Below the pieces are notes generated by a model. It was not told the DNA's origin, made no database searches, and saw nothing but the letters and a program-made list of their open reading frames with translations. Below, one piece after another: positions 6,327 through 15,812 of a stretch of DNA of 64,000 nt; position 1 is the stretch's first letter; each line of letters opens with the position of its first letter. The translations under genes and the position numbers were made by a program. The stretch covers positions 2,666,001-2,730,000 of the forward strand of contig NZ_CP051488.1 of NCBI RefSeq assembly GCF_014490785.1, given 5' to 3'. The stretch comes from Kosakonia sp. SMBL-WEM22. GTDB taxonomy: Bacteria > Pseudomonadota > Gammaproteobacteria > Enterobacterales > Enterobacteriaceae.

Positions 6327-8150
6327 TTACGGCTGCCAGGTTTGTTGATTCCCGGACATCTTTTTATCTAAGTAAAACGCGGCGCTGATCAGCGCCAGAT
6401 GCGTCAACGCCTGCGGGAAGTTGCCGAGCGGGAAGCCGCGCTCATCAAACTCCTCGGCATACAGCCCAAGGTGGTTGGCGTAGTGCAGTAGCTTCTCAAA
6501 TTCAATGCGTGCCTCTTCGACGAAATCCGCCCGCGCCAGGCACTCGACGTACCAGAAGGAGCATGGCGCAAAATAGCCCTCCTCCCCCTGCAACGAATCC
6601 GCCGGTGTCTCCTCCTGCAAATAACGCCGCACCATGCCGTCGCGCATGAGCTTCGTACGGATCGCCTCGAGCGTTGCCAGCCAGTCAGGATCTTTTGCGC
6701 CGATAAAGCGAAACAGCGGCATCAGCAGCATCGAGCCATCGACATCGCTGCCGTTGCGTGTTGAGGTGAAGTGGCCCAGCTTCTCATTCCAGAAGTTGTG
6801 CCAGATATCGTCGCGGATCTTCTGCCGCGTCGCCTCCCAGCGGGCAAACGGCATTGAGAGCGAACGCTTGGCACCGAGGCGCAGAGCACGGTCAAGCGCT
6901 ACCCAGCACATCAGGCGCGAGTAGAGAAAGTTCTCCGGCTCGCCACGCATCTCCCAGATCCCGGCATCCGGGGAATCCCAGATTTCGCAGACATAATCCA
7001 CCAGCCGCATCACATGCCCCCACGCGCGGTGAGAGATGTTGTCGCCATATTTCGTCGTCAGATAGACGGCGTCCATCAATTCGCCATAGATATCGAGTTG
7101 TAGCTGCTTATAGGCTTCATTACCTTTGCGCACCGGCCTGGAGTTGAGATAGCCGGCGAGGTGCGGCAGCTCCTCCTCGGTGAGATCCGTTCCGCTGTCG
7201 AGGCGGTACATCACCTGCAGTTTTTTCGGGTCGAACTTACTGTTCTCCATACAGCTGCCGATCCACGCGCCGAAGGCTTTTGCCTCTTCGACGTAGCCTA
7301 AGCGAATTAACGCATAGCAGCTGAAAGAGGCGTCGCGCAGCCAGGTGGCGCGGTAATCCCAGTTGCGCTCGCCGCCGGGCAGCTCCGGCAGGCCAAAGGT
7401 TGCCGCCGCGGCAATGGAGCCGTAGCGCTGGGAGGTGAGCAGCTTCAGCACCAGCGAAGAGCGCGTTACCGCCTCTCGCCAGCGGCCGCTGTACTTGCTC
7501 TGCCCGACCCAGTTTTGCCAGTAGGCGAGCGTGCGCTGGCGCATAGCCGCCACCTGTTTTAGCGTCGCATGCTTCACTTTGCTGTCACCGAGCACAAAGG
7601 TCGCCGTTTCGCCCGCTTTAAGGCTGAACGCCCCTTCGACCAGCCCTTTTTTCACCTGCAACGTTTCCGATGAAGCCAGCGTCAGCGCCGCCCCCTTCTT
7701 TCCCTTAAAGTGATAGGCCCGTTTATCCTCTTTCACCTCCGGCACGTCAGTGGCGTAGTTAAAGCGCGGCGAGCAGTGCAGCTTGATTGTCGCCTCGCCG
7801 TAAATCAGCGTGATTTGCCGCACAATCAGCGGGCTGGCTTCATCATCCTCGTTAATGGCGATAAAGTCCGTCAGCTCCACCATCGTCTCATCCGAGAGCC
7901 AGCGGGTTTGCAGCACATTGGTATCCGGCAGATAGTGCTGAATGGCGCGCCAGCCCTCCCCCAGCGGCGCAACGGCGAAGTAGCCGCCCCGTTTGGCGTC
8001 GAGCAGCGAGCTAAAAATGGCGGGGCTGTCGAGATTGGGCCAGCAGAGAAAATCAATCGCCCCTTCAACGGTCACCAGCGCGCAGGTCCGCAGGTTGCCG
8101 ATAATGCCGTGCTTATCAATCACGGCGGTGGTCTGAGTGTCGGTTTTCAT
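6327..8150 (-). CDS. Glycoside hydrolase family 15 protein (trehalase/glucoamylase-like)
   Basis: 607 residues with the full family layout. The N-terminal beta-sandwich domain (about 1-230) includes GAIDFLCWPNLDSPAIF. The (alpha/alpha)6 barrel has the signature NWDYRATWLRDASF near 265-278, the first acidic motif GIWEMRGEPENFLYSRLMCW and the second acidic motif QGEEGYFAPCSFW, where the general acid and base lie. Bacterial cytoplasmic members of this subgroup hydrolyse trehalose or maltooligosaccharides; there is no signal peptide. AAGGAT precedes the ATG. It is divergent from phosphoketolase, which could take the glucose-derived phosphates onward, but that link is inference. Confidence 0.88.
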   Translation of the reverse strand: MKTDTQTTAVIDKHGIIGNLRTCALVTVEGAIDFLCWPNLDSPAIFSSLLDAKRGGYFAVAPLGEGWRAIQHYLPDTNVLQTRWLSDETMVELTDFIAINEDDEASPLIVRQITLIYGEATIKLHCSPRFNYATDVPEVKEDKRAYHFKGKKGAALTLASSETLQVKKGLVEGAFSLKAGETATFVLGDSKVKHATLKQVAAMRQRTLAYWQNWVGQSKYSGRWREAVTRSSLVLKLLTSQRYGSIAAAATFGLPELPGGERNWDYRATWLRDASFSCYALIRLGYVEEAKAFGAWIGSCMENSKFDPKKLQVMYRLDSGTDLTEEELPHLAGYLNSRPVRKGNEAYKQLQLDIYGELMDAVYLTTKYGDNISHRAWGHVMRLVDYVCEIWDSPDAGIWEMRGEPENFLYSRLMCWVALDRALRLGAKRSLSMPFARWEATRQKIRDDIWHNFWNEKLGHFTSTRNGSDVDGSMLLMPLFRFIGAKDPDWLATLEAIRTKLMRDGMVRRYLQEETPADSLQGEEGYFAPCSFWYVECLARADFVEEARIEFEKLLHYANHLGLYAEEFDERGFPLGNFPQALTHLALISAAFYLDKKMSGNQQTWQP

Positions 8151-8256
8151 TCGGATCCTTATGCGTGCGGTTACGCTTTAAGCGTAGGTGACACATAGGG
8201 TTCCCGCATCTGTGCCAGGCTTAACAGGAACTCATTTCACTGACGCGGAGAAACGC

Positions 8257-10650
8257 ATGACGCAATACGCCTCACTTCCCGATGATCAAATGCAACTGAT
8301 CGACCGCTACTGGCGCGCGGCCAACTACCTCTCTGTCGGGCAGATCTACCTGATGGATAACCCGCTGCTGCGCGAGCCGCTCAAGCCTGAACACATTAAA
8401 CCGCGCCTGCTTGGACACTGGGGCACCACGCCCGGGCTGAACTTTATCTATGCCCATCTCAACCGGGCGATCCGCCAGCACGACCTCAATATGATCTACA
8501 TCTGCGGCCCCGGGCACGGCGGGCCAGGCATGGTGGCGAACACCTGGCTTGAGGGAAGTTACAGCGAGATCTACCCGCAGGTGAGCCAGGATGCCCAGGG
8601 GATGAAAGCTCTCTTCCGCCAGTTCTCGTTTCCGGGCGGCATTCCAAGCCACGCCGCCCCGGAAACGCCGGGGTCAATTAACGAAGGGGGTGAGCTGGGT
8701 TACTCCCTCTCCCACGCCTTTGGCGCGGTGTTTGATAACCCGTCGTTGATTGCCGCCTGCGTGATTGGCGACGGCGAAGCGGAGACCGGCCCGCTGGCGT
8801 CGAGCTGGTTCGGTATTAAATTCCTCAACGCCGCGCGCGATGGCGCGGTGCTGCCGATCCTCCATCTCAACGGCTATAAAATCGCTAACCCGACCATTCT
8901 CGGGCGCAGCAGCGATGAGGATCTGCTGCATCTGTTTCGCGGCTACGGCTACGAGCCGCTGATTGTCAGCGGTCATGAGCCGGAAAAGATGCATCGCCAG
9001 ATGGCGCAGACGCTGGAGCAGGCGCTGGAGCGTATTCGCCACTATCAGCAGCAGGCGCGCAGCGGTGAAGCCGCCGAAACGTTACCGCGCTGGCCGATGA
9101 TTATTCTGCGTAGCCCGAAAGGGTGGACCGGGCCGCAGACGGTGGATGGCAAAAAAGTGGAGGACTTCTGGCGCGCACACCAGGTGCCGGTCTCCTCCTG
9201 CCGGGAAGATGAGGGTCACCGGCAGATCCTTGAGGAGTGGATGCGCAGCTATCAGCCTGATGATCTGTTTGACGAGCAGGGACGGCTTCGCCCGGAGCTG
9301 GCCGCGCTGGCACCCGAGGGCGATAAACGCATGGGCGCCACCCCGTGGGCCAACGGCGGCCGTCTGCGTCGCGAGCTGAATACGCCCTCAATTAGCGATT
9401 ACGCGGTTGAGGTCACGTCGCCTGGCGAAACGCAGGCGGAATCGACCGCCGCGCTCGGTGCCTACCTGGCGGGGATCTTCCAGCGCAACCGGGATAATTT
9501 CCGCCTGTTTGGCCCGGATGAGACCGCCTCAAATCGCCTGAGCAAAGTGTTCGATGTCACCAGCCGCACCTGGCAGGAGCCGGTTAAACCCTACGATGAG
9601 CAACTGGCTGCCGATGGGCGGGTAATGGAGATCCTTAGCGAACATCAGTGCCAGGGCTGGCTTGAGGGCTATCTCCTCACCGGGCGTCACGGCCTGTTTA
9701 ACTGTTATGAAGCCTTTATCCATATTGTCGATTCGATGTTTAACCAGCACGCCAAGTGGCTGAAGGTGACGCGCAAATTGCCGTGGCGTGAACCGATCTC
9801 ATCCCTTAACTACCTGCTCTCATCTCACGTCTGGCGCCAGGATCACAACGGTTACAGCCATCAGGATCCCGGCTTTATTGACCACGTGGTGAATAAGAAG
9901 GCCGATATTGTGCGCGTCTATCTGCCGCCCGATGCTAACACCCTGCTCTGTGTGGCGGATCACTGCCTGAAAACCTGGGACCGCATTAACGTGATTGTTG
10001 CTGGCAAGCAGCCTGCGCCGCAGTGGCTCAACCTTGAAGCGGCGCAGCAACATTGTGCGGCGGGCATGGGGATCTGGCACTGGGCAGGCACGGTGACCGA
10101 GGGTGAAGAACCGGATGTGGTGATGGCCTGTGCCGGTGATGTGCCAACGATGGAGACGCTGGCGGCGGTCGATCTGCTGCGCGACTACTTCCCGGAACTG
10201 CGCATCCAGGTGGTGAACGTTGTCGATTTGATGGCACTGCAAACGGAAGAGCAGCATCCGCACGGCCTGAGCGACGAGGCGTTTGACGCCATCTTCACGG
10301 CGGATAAACCGGTGATTTTCGCCTTCCACGGCTACCCGAGCCTGATCCATCGCCTCACCTACCCGCGCAATAACCACCGCAACTTCCATGTGCGCGGGTT
10401 TATGGAGGAAGGCACCACCACCACTCCCTTCGATATGACGGTGATGAATGAGCTGGACCGCTTCCATCTGGCGCAGGAGGCGATTGTCCGCACGCCCTCC
10501 CTGCAAGGCAAAGCCGATGCGGTGCTGGATGAGCTGGCGGAGAAGATTGCCGAGCATCACCGCTACGTGCGTGAACACGGCGAAGATCTCCCCGAAGTGC
10601 GCGGCTGGAAATGGCCCTCCGCACAGGGCGACGGCGGCGCACCCGAGTAA
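8257..10650 (+). CDS. xfp: Phosphoketolase (xylulose-5-P/fructose-6-P)
   Basis: 797 residues from the ATG at 8257, chosen because GGAG lies just upstream and family proteins begin close to the ALDNYWRAANYLS-type helix (here IDRYWRAANYLSVGQIYL); an in-frame ATG at 8188 would add an unsupported 23-residue lead. Motifs include GPGHGGPGMVANTWLEGSYS, the thiamine-diphosphate motif GDGEAETGPLASSW with its following Asn, and a YHGYPS-like segment (FAFHGYPSLIHRL) near the C-terminus. It splits xylulose-5-P (and often fructose-6-P) with phosphate into acetyl-P and a shorter sugar phosphate, bypassing part of glycolysis. It is followed by a REP unit and long repeat copy A. Confidence 0.95.
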   Translation: MTQYASLPDDQMQLIDRYWRAANYLSVGQIYLMDNPLLREPLKPEHIKPRLLGHWGTTPGLNFIYAHLNRAIRQHDLNMIYICGPGHGGPGMVANTWLEGSYSEIYPQVSQDAQGMKALFRQFSFPGGIPSHAAPETPGSINEGGELGYSLSHAFGAVFDNPSLIAACVIGDGEAETGPLASSWFGIKFLNAARDGAVLPILHLNGYKIANPTILGRSSDEDLLHLFRGYGYEPLIVSGHEPEKMHRQMAQTLEQALERIRHYQQQARSGEAAETLPRWPMIILRSPKGWTGPQTVDGKKVEDFWRAHQVPVSSCREDEGHRQILEEWMRSYQPDDLFDEQGRLRPELAALAPEGDKRMGATPWANGGRLRRELNTPSISDYAVEVTSPGETQAESTAALGAYLAGIFQRNRDNFRLFGPDETASNRLSKVFDVTSRTWQEPVKPYDEQLAADGRVMEILSEHQCQGWLEGYLLTGRHGLFNCYEAFIHIVDSMFNQHAKWLKVTRKLPWREPISSLNYLLSSHVWRQDHNGYSHQDPGFIDHVVNKKADIVRVYLPPDANTLLCVADHCLKTWDRINVIVAGKQPAPQWLNLEAAQQHCAAGMGIWHWAGTVTEGEEPDVVMACAGDVPTMETLAAVDLLRDYFPELRIQVVNVVDLMALQTEEQHPHGLSDEAFDAIFTADKPVIFAFHGYPSLIHRLTYPRNNHRNFHVRGFMEEGTTTTPFDMTVMNELDRFHLAQEAIVRTPSLQGKADAVLDELAEKIAEHHRYVREHGEDLPEVRGWKWPSAQGDGGAPE

Positions 10651-10668
10651 GGTAGCAGCTGAAACCTC

Positions 10669-10702
10669 GTAGGCCGGATAAGCGTTTACGCGCCATCCGG
10701 CG
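10669..10702. repeat. REP unit after xfp
   Basis: GTAGGCCGGATAAG and GCCATCCGGC form the imperfect stem of an enteric REP (PU) element. It directly precedes long repeat copy A. Confidence 0.85.
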
Positions 10703-10720
10703 ATGGTGTTGCATATGGCT

Positions 10721-11100
10721 TTGGTGGCATTGTTCCGTTCACCAGGCGTTCAGGAGTTTCATTAACCCCTTATGCGGTGAACGGGACAAGGGAAGCGGCC
10801 GCGCTCCCCTTATCGATCCCCGCGGCCCCGCGAGGAAATCGGTGCTGCGCACTGCGCTCACCTCCCGCATGCCTGACTGCGGCCGGCTCGACTCGACTTA
10901 CTCGCCCCTACGGGACTCGGTTTACTCGTCCCATCCATGGGACTCGCCCCTTCGGGGCCAGCGCAAGCGCTGTTCAAAATTGCTCCCGGCAATTTTGTCA
11001 TGTCTCGGTTCGCCTCTGTCCGCCATCCATGGCGTCCAGACCTTGTCATTCACGCTTCGGTTCGCCGATTTCAGCGGGGACACAACCCCTCGCTGTCATA
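10721..11100. repeat. Long multi-hairpin intergenic repeat, copy A
   Basis: About 380 bp that recur in reverse orientation at 15929-16285 (copy B) and 38653-38943 (copy C). Shared blocks include GTCCCATCCATGGGAC, GCCCCTTCGGGGC, CAGCGCAAGCGCTG, AAAATTGC-N5-GCAATTTT and CGCCATCCATGGCG, each able to fold on itself. Copy A has an extra block of about 24 bp around 10905-10930 relative to copy B. It lies between REP units in the gap after xfp. Frames of 70-110 codons run through it on both strands, but none keeps the same length in the other copies, so I treat it as non-coding. Confidence 0.85.
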
Positions 11101-11144
11101 TTGCGGATATAAAGCAGTACCGGTTTCGCTGAAAGCGCTTTTTT

Positions 11145-11228
11145 GTAGGCCGGATAAGGCGTAGCCGCCATCCGGCAGTGGTGTGGTAGTGATAATGCCG
11201 GATGGGCGTAAACGCTTATCCGGCCTAC
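11145..11228. repeat. Inverted REP pair (BIME) after copy A
   Basis: One REP unit at 11145-11177 (GTAGGCCGGATAAGGCG to CCATCCGGCA) is followed by a second in opposite orientation at 11195-11228. The pair lies 3' of the MFS gene and may stabilise or end its mRNA. Confidence 0.85.
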
Positions 11229-11248
11229 GCCCCCGCCAGTAAGGCACT

Positions 11249-12484
11249 TTAGCCAGCATCACTCTCCAGCCGCTGCCGGTGCCGCAATCCTGGAAACCAG
11301 CGCATCCACAGCGCAACCACAATCAGCGTCCCAACCCCGCCAATCGCCGCGGCGGGCACCGCGCCCAGCCATGCGGCGAGCATCCCGGACTCAAACTCCC
11401 CAAGCTGATTGGAGGTGTTGATAAATATCGAGTTCACCGCATTCACCCGGCCGCGCATCTCATCCGGCGTATCGAGCTGCACCAGCGAGCCACGGATCAC
11501 CATACTGATCATGTCAAACCCGCCCAGCGCAAAGAGCGCCAGCAGCGAGAGCCACATCCAGCTTGAGAAGGCAAAGACCAGCGTTGCCACGCCAAAGCCT
11601 GCCACCGACATAAACACAATGATGCCGACACGGCGCGTCAGCGCACGGTGGCTCAACCAGAAGCCCACCAGCAACGCGCCCACTGCCGGTGCGCTGCGCA
11701 GAAGCCCCAGCCCAAGCGGGCCGGTATGCAGAACATCGTGGGCGAAAATCGGCAGCAGCGCCGTCGCGCCGCCGAGCAGCACGGCAAAGAGATCGAGGGA
11801 GATCACCCCCAGCACATCCGGCCGGTTACGGATAAAGCGCACCCCGGCAAAGAGTGATGAGAGCGTGGCGGGTGTGCGTTTTGGCTGCGCCTGCGCGTAG
11901 CTCAGGGTGATCACCAGTAGCAGCGAGAGCAGATAGAGCGCCGCCGTGACGCTGTAGACCACGTCTGCGCCCGCAGCGTAGAGGAAGCCACCCAGCGCCG
12001 GGCCAACAATCTGCGCCGCCTGGCCGGAGACCGCATTCGCCGCCGTCGCGCGCGGCAGAATCGAGGCCGGAACCAATGCCGGTAGCATCGAGATCATCGA
12101 CGGCGACTCGACGGTTTTCGCGCAGGAGATAACAAAAATCAGCGCGAGGATGACGCCGACGCTGGCATCCCCCTGCCAGGTAAGCCAGGCGAGCGCGACA
12201 ATCGCCACCCACTCGCACACCTGCGACAGCAGCACCACGCGGCGGCGGTCAAACTGGTCGGCGATATGCCCGGCGGGCAGCGCCAGCGTCAGCGAGGGAA
12301 TAAACTGCACCAGGCCAATCATCCCCAGCCAGAAGGCGCTCTGCGTCTGGGAGTAGATCTGCCAGCCGACAATAATCGACAACATCTGAAAGCCAAAACT
12401 GGAGCTGGTGCGGGCCAGCCAGAAGGCGACAAAAGATCGGTGCTGCAATAAACGGCCATCGCTGGCGGATAACAGGGGTGCCAT
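11249..12484 (-). CDS. MFS transporter, EntS/DHA3-like efflux permease
   Basis: 411 residues with about twelve hydrophobic segments. The first segments carry FVAFWLARTSSSFGFQMLSI and the loop 2-3 motif reads GHIADQFDRRRVV, the MFS motif A. The layout resembles EntS and MFS_3-type drug or siderophore exporters rather than the 14-segment EmrB type next door. It is last in the MarR-EmrA-EmrB-MFS operon, 22 bp after emrB, with GAGAG ahead of the ATG. The substrate is unknown; co-expression with an EmrAB pump suggests a second export route for related compounds. Confidence 0.82.
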   Translation of the reverse strand: MAPLLSASDGRLLQHRSFVAFWLARTSSSFGFQMLSIIVGWQIYSQTQSAFWLGMIGLVQFIPSLTLALPAGHIADQFDRRRVVLLSQVCEWVAIVALAWLTWQGDASVGVILALIFVISCAKTVESPSMISMLPALVPASILPRATAANAVSGQAAQIVGPALGGFLYAAGADVVYSVTAALYLLSLLLVITLSYAQAQPKRTPATLSSLFAGVRFIRNRPDVLGVISLDLFAVLLGGATALLPIFAHDVLHTGPLGLGLLRSAPAVGALLVGFWLSHRALTRRVGIIVFMSVAGFGVATLVFAFSSWMWLSLLALFALGGFDMISMVIRGSLVQLDTPDEMRGRVNAVNSIFINTSNQLGEFESGMLAAWLGAVPAAAIGGVGTLIVVALWMRWFPGLRHRQRLESDAG

Positions 12485-12506
12485 AACATCTCTCTATGGG
12501 TAGTAA

Positions 12507-14042
12507 TTAATGTCCAGCCGAGGGCGCACCGGGCGCGCCGCTGCGCACAAACGGCGGGCGGGCAAACCAGATAACAATCATCAATGCTAAAAAGAGCCAG
12601 CCCAGCAGCCAGAAGTAGTCAATGGTCGAGAGCATATAGGCCTGCTGCTCGAGGGTTTTATCCACCGCCGCCAGCTGCTGCTGCGTCGCGCCGCCCATTT
12701 TGTGCAGATAATCCGTCGCTGCCGGGTTCCACTGCGAGACGCTTTCGCTGAGGGTAGCGTGGTGGTAAATCTCCCGCCGCGACCAGATCCAGGTCGTGAG
12801 CGAGGAGGCAAACGAGCCACCCAGCACGCGGAAAAAGGTTGCCAGGCCAGAGCCTTCCGCCACCGCCTGGCCGTGCAGGTTGGAGAGCACAATGGTGGTG
12901 ATGGGCATAAAGAAGAAGGCAACGCCAATGCCCATAAACATCTGCACTTCGGCAATGGTGCGGAAATCGACCTCGGTATTGAACTGCGCGCGCAGCAGGC
13001 AGGAAGCACCCATGGTGAGAAACGACAGCGTTGCCAGGATACGCAGGTCAACTTTGTGGGCGTAACGCCCAATAAACGGCGTCAGCAGCAGCGGCAGAAA
13101 ACCCATCGGCGCGGCTGCCAGCCCGGCCCAGATGGCGGTGTAGCCCATCTGGGTTTGTAGCCACTGCGGCAAAATAATGTTGATAGCAAAAAAGGCCGCA
13201 TAGCCGAGGGTCAGCGTCGCGGTGCCGATGGCGAAGTTGCGATCCTTAAACAGCCGCAGGTTAACAATCGGATGCTGTTCGCCCAGCTCCCAGATCACAA
13301 ACGACACCAGCGCAATCGCCGAGAGCACCGACATGACGATAATTTCATTCGATGCGAACCAGTCAAGATCGTTGCCCTTATCCAGCACCACCTGTAGCAG
13401 GCCGACCCCGAGCACCAGCAGCGCAATACCGATGTAATCGATCGGCGAGGTGGTGGTGGTCTCTTCCCGCTCGCGCAGCTGCATCCAGACGACGATCGCT
13501 GCGAAGATCCCTATCGGCACGTTGATGTAGAAGATCCACGGCCAGGCGTAGTTATCAGTGATCCAGCCGCCGGTGATCGGCCCGACAATCGGTGCCACCA
13601 CCGTCACCATCGAGAGCAGCGCCAGCGCCATGCTGCGTTTGCTGGTGGGGAAAATCACCAGCAGCAGCGTCTGGCACATCGGAAACATCGGGCCGGCGAA
13701 GAAGCCCTGCAGCGCGCGAAAGACGATCAGCTCCGTCATGCTGTGAGCAAAACCGCACAGAAAGGAGGAGAGCGTAAAGAGCGCCACCGAGCCGACAAAC
13801 AGCCGCAGCTGCCCGAAGCGGCGCGTAAACCAGCCGGTGAGCGGCAGCGCAATGGCGTTACACACCGCAAACGAGGTGATGACCCAGGTGCCCTGATCGG
13901 CGCTGACGCCGAGATTGCCCGCAATGGTCGGCAGCGCCACGTTGGCGATGGTGGTATCCAGCACCTGCATAAAGGTCGCCAGCGACAGCGCAATCGTCGC
14001 CAGCAGCAGACTGGGCGGCGTAAATGCCGATTTATCTTGCAT
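12507..14042 (-). CDS. EmrB-type MFS multidrug exporter (DHA2 family)
   Basis: 511 residues, 14 predicted membrane segments. TM1 with MQVLDTTIANVALPTIAG is the DHA2 motif; ITSFAVCNAIALPLTGWFTRRFG follows, then motif C (VAPIVGPITGGWI). It forms a tripartite pump with the HlyD-type adaptor encoded 10 bp upstream and an outer-membrane channel such as TolC encoded elsewhere. It is a paralogue of the usual emrB rather than that locus itself, since the regulator here is a different, shorter MarR protein. Confidence 0.9.
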   Translation of the reverse strand: MQDKSAFTPPSLLLATIALSLATFMQVLDTTIANVALPTIAGNLGVSADQGTWVITSFAVCNAIALPLTGWFTRRFGQLRLFVGSVALFTLSSFLCGFAHSMTELIVFRALQGFFAGPMFPMCQTLLLVIFPTSKRSMALALLSMVTVVAPIVGPITGGWITDNYAWPWIFYINVPIGIFAAIVVWMQLREREETTTTSPIDYIGIALLVLGVGLLQVVLDKGNDLDWFASNEIIVMSVLSAIALVSFVIWELGEQHPIVNLRLFKDRNFAIGTATLTLGYAAFFAINIILPQWLQTQMGYTAIWAGLAAAPMGFLPLLLTPFIGRYAHKVDLRILATLSFLTMGASCLLRAQFNTEVDFRTIAEVQMFMGIGVAFFFMPITTIVLSNLHGQAVAEGSGLATFFRVLGGSFASSLTTWIWSRREIYHHATLSESVSQWNPAATDYLHKMGGATQQQLAAVDKTLEQQAYMLSTIDYFWLLGWLFLALMIVIWFARPPFVRSGAPGAPSAGH

Positions 14043-14052
14043 CGCGTCTCTC

Positions 14053-15225
14053 TTAGCGGGCGGCTACCGGCTGAGCGTTATCATGAAGGATCTTCGCCAC
14101 CAGCGCGTCGGCCTTATCCAGCGCGTTCTGGTAGACATCTGTTGCGAAACGCGGCTGCGCGACGCTCTGCTGCGGCAGCAGGTGCCCTTCGGTATCGCGA
14201 ATATCGACGCGGGCGGCCATCGACAAACCGACACGCAGCGGATGCTTCTGCATATCATGGGGGTCGAGGGTAATGCGCACCGGCAGACGCTGGACAATCT
14301 TGATCCAGTTACCGCTGGCGTTCTGCGCGGGCAGCAGGGAGAAAGCGCTGCCAGTACCAATACCGAGGCTCGCAATCGTGCCGTGATACTCCACGTCATC
14401 GCCATAGAGATCGGCAGTCAACGTCACTTTCTGACCAAGGCGCATGGTGCTCATCTGGCTCTCTTTGAAGTTGGCATCCACCCAGACCTGATCGAGCGGC
14501 ACAATCGACAGCAGCGTGGTGCCGGAATCGACGCGCATACCAAGCTGCACCGCGCGCTTCGCCACATAGCCGCTGACCGGCGCCACAATCGTGCTGCGGG
14601 CGTTATCGAGAAAGCGCTGACGCAGGGTGGCGATAGCACTTTTGATCTCCGGGTGAGAGTCGATTACGGTGTCATCAACCATCGCCAGATTGGTGTTGAG
14701 CGCCTGCTGCGCGGCAATCAGGTCACTTTTCGCACTAGTGACGTTGTCACGATAATGAGCCAAATCCTCAGCGGTGACCGCACCGGTGGCGAAAATCTTC
14801 TGCCGACGCGCGTAGTCACTCTGCGCCGTTTGTAGCGCCACTTTTTTCGCCGCCACCTGCGCACGGTAGTTATCCGCAGTGCTGTAAAGCCCACGCACCT
14901 GGCGCACGGTGCTGGCAAGGTTAGCCTGCGCCTGTTGCAGCGCAATCTCGGTATCGGCCGGGTCGAGCAGCACCAGCGGCTGCCCTTTTTGTACAAAGTC
15001 GCCCTCATCGACGGCGACCTGGGTAACGGTGCCGCCAATTTGCGGCGTCAGCGTCACCTGGTTGGCGCTGACATAGGCGTCATCAGTGGTTTCGTAGTAG
15101 CGGGCATAGAGCAGATACCACGCCAGGCAGCCAGCGGCGATAATCACCAGCAGCACAAACAGAATGGCGAAGTTGCGCTTACGTTTGCTCGGCGCGCGTG
15201 CAGGCTGGATAGATGAATCGGTCAT
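14053..15225 (-). CDS. EmrA-type HlyD-family membrane fusion protein
   Basis: 390 residues, the same length as E. coli EmrA. A short cytoplasmic N-terminus precedes one membrane anchor (FAILFVLLVIIAAGCLAWYL). It is followed by the biotinyl-lipoyl half TDDAYVSANQVTLTPQIGG, a long alpha-hairpin (about 85-210) and the second lipoyl half with VAPVSGYVAKRAVQLG. I placed the start at ATG 15225 because AAGGTG lies 8 bp upstream; a GTG three codons earlier has no site. It bridges the inner-membrane EmrB partner and an outer-membrane channel. Confidence 0.9.
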   Translation of the reverse strand: MTDSSIQPARAPSKRKRNFAILFVLLVIIAAGCLAWYLLYARYYETTDDAYVSANQVTLTPQIGGTVTQVAVDEGDFVQKGQPLVLLDPADTEIALQQAQANLASTVRQVRGLYSTADNYRAQVAAKKVALQTAQSDYARRQKIFATGAVTAEDLAHYRDNVTSAKSDLIAAQQALNTNLAMVDDTVIDSHPEIKSAIATLRQRFLDNARSTIVAPVSGYVAKRAVQLGMRVDSGTTLLSIVPLDQVWVDANFKESQMSTMRLGQKVTLTADLYGDDVEYHGTIASLGIGTGSAFSLLPAQNASGNWIKIVQRLPVRITLDPHDMQKHPLRVGLSMAARVDIRDTEGHLLPQQSVAQPRFATDVYQNALDKADALVAKILHDNAQPVAAR

Positions 15226-15247
15226 CTTAATCACCTTTCAGGAGAAC

Positions 15248-15703
15248 TTAGCGATAGGGTTGGGTTGCGCCGTCAGGCAGCATTTTGATCAGCAGCGTCA
15301 CCAGCTGTTGCGTTTCCGCCTCGCTGAGGCGCTCGGTGAGTGAGGCGAGGATGGACGCCAGCGCCTCATTCTGGAAGCGATCGCAGATTCCCCGCCCCTT
15401 CTCTGTAAGTACCAGGATCACCTGCCGTTTATCGTCAGGATTGGTGGTGCGCAACACCAGATCGCGCTTTACCATGCGCTCAAGCATGCGGCTCATGGCA
15501 CCTGCATCCATCAGCAGATTTTTGCTTACCTCAACCGGGCTGGTAAAGCCCTTATAGATGCTAATCAGCACTTTAAACTGTGCGGCGGTAATATCCGCCG
15601 GTGAGAAGTAGTGGCTAATAAGCTGGTCTTTAAACTGGTTTGTCAGATGGATCAGCAAGCCGAGGTGCAGGTTTGGGTTAGTGTTATCCGCAGAGTTTGT
15701 CAT
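15248..15703 (-). CDS. MarR-family transcriptional regulator
   Basis: 151 residues. The winged-helix core is clear: ITAAQFKVLISIYKG, the recognition region SKNLLMDAGAMSRMLERMVKRDLV, then the wing TTNPDDKRQVILVLTEKG with the conserved Asp-Arg. Dimerisation helices flank it. First gene of the efflux operon, 22 bp before emrA, so probably a ligand-released local repressor. A palindrome at 15721-15738, just upstream of its start, is a candidate operator. It is shorter than E. coli EmrR (about 176 residues). Confidence 0.9.
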   Translation of the reverse strand: MTNSADNTNPNLHLGLLIHLTNQFKDQLISHYFSPADITAAQFKVLISIYKGFTSPVEVSKNLLMDAGAMSRMLERMVKRDLVLRTTNPDDKRQVILVLTEKGRGICDRFQNEALASILASLTERLSEAETQQLVTLLIKMLPDGATQPYR

Positions 15704-15720
15704 GATATTTGCCTGATCAA

Positions 15721-15738
15721 TAATTACAAATGAAATTA
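15721..15738. promoter_or_regulatory. Candidate MarR operator
   Basis: TAATT and AATTA arms 8 bp apart form an AT-rich inverted repeat about 20 bp upstream of the marR-type start, the size and place expected of a MarR autoregulatory site. Based on symmetry and position only. Confidence 0.4.
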
Positions 15739-15812
15739 CTGACCAGGCAGATAAGTGTCAATGAATTGTCAAGGTAAGCGCACGTTTTGTCAGTTTCCAA
15801 TAGCCCCCCTTC

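Noticed and set aside
9820..10578. 252-codon antisense frame in phosphoketolase
   Set aside because: A shadow of a GC-rich sense gene with a full set of family motifs.
10777..11164. Open frames of 60-110 codons inside the long repeat (for example 10777-11112)
   Set aside because: The frames fall on both strands, change length between copies and carry block insertions or deletions that would break them; they lack ribosome-binding sites. I treat the element as non-coding.
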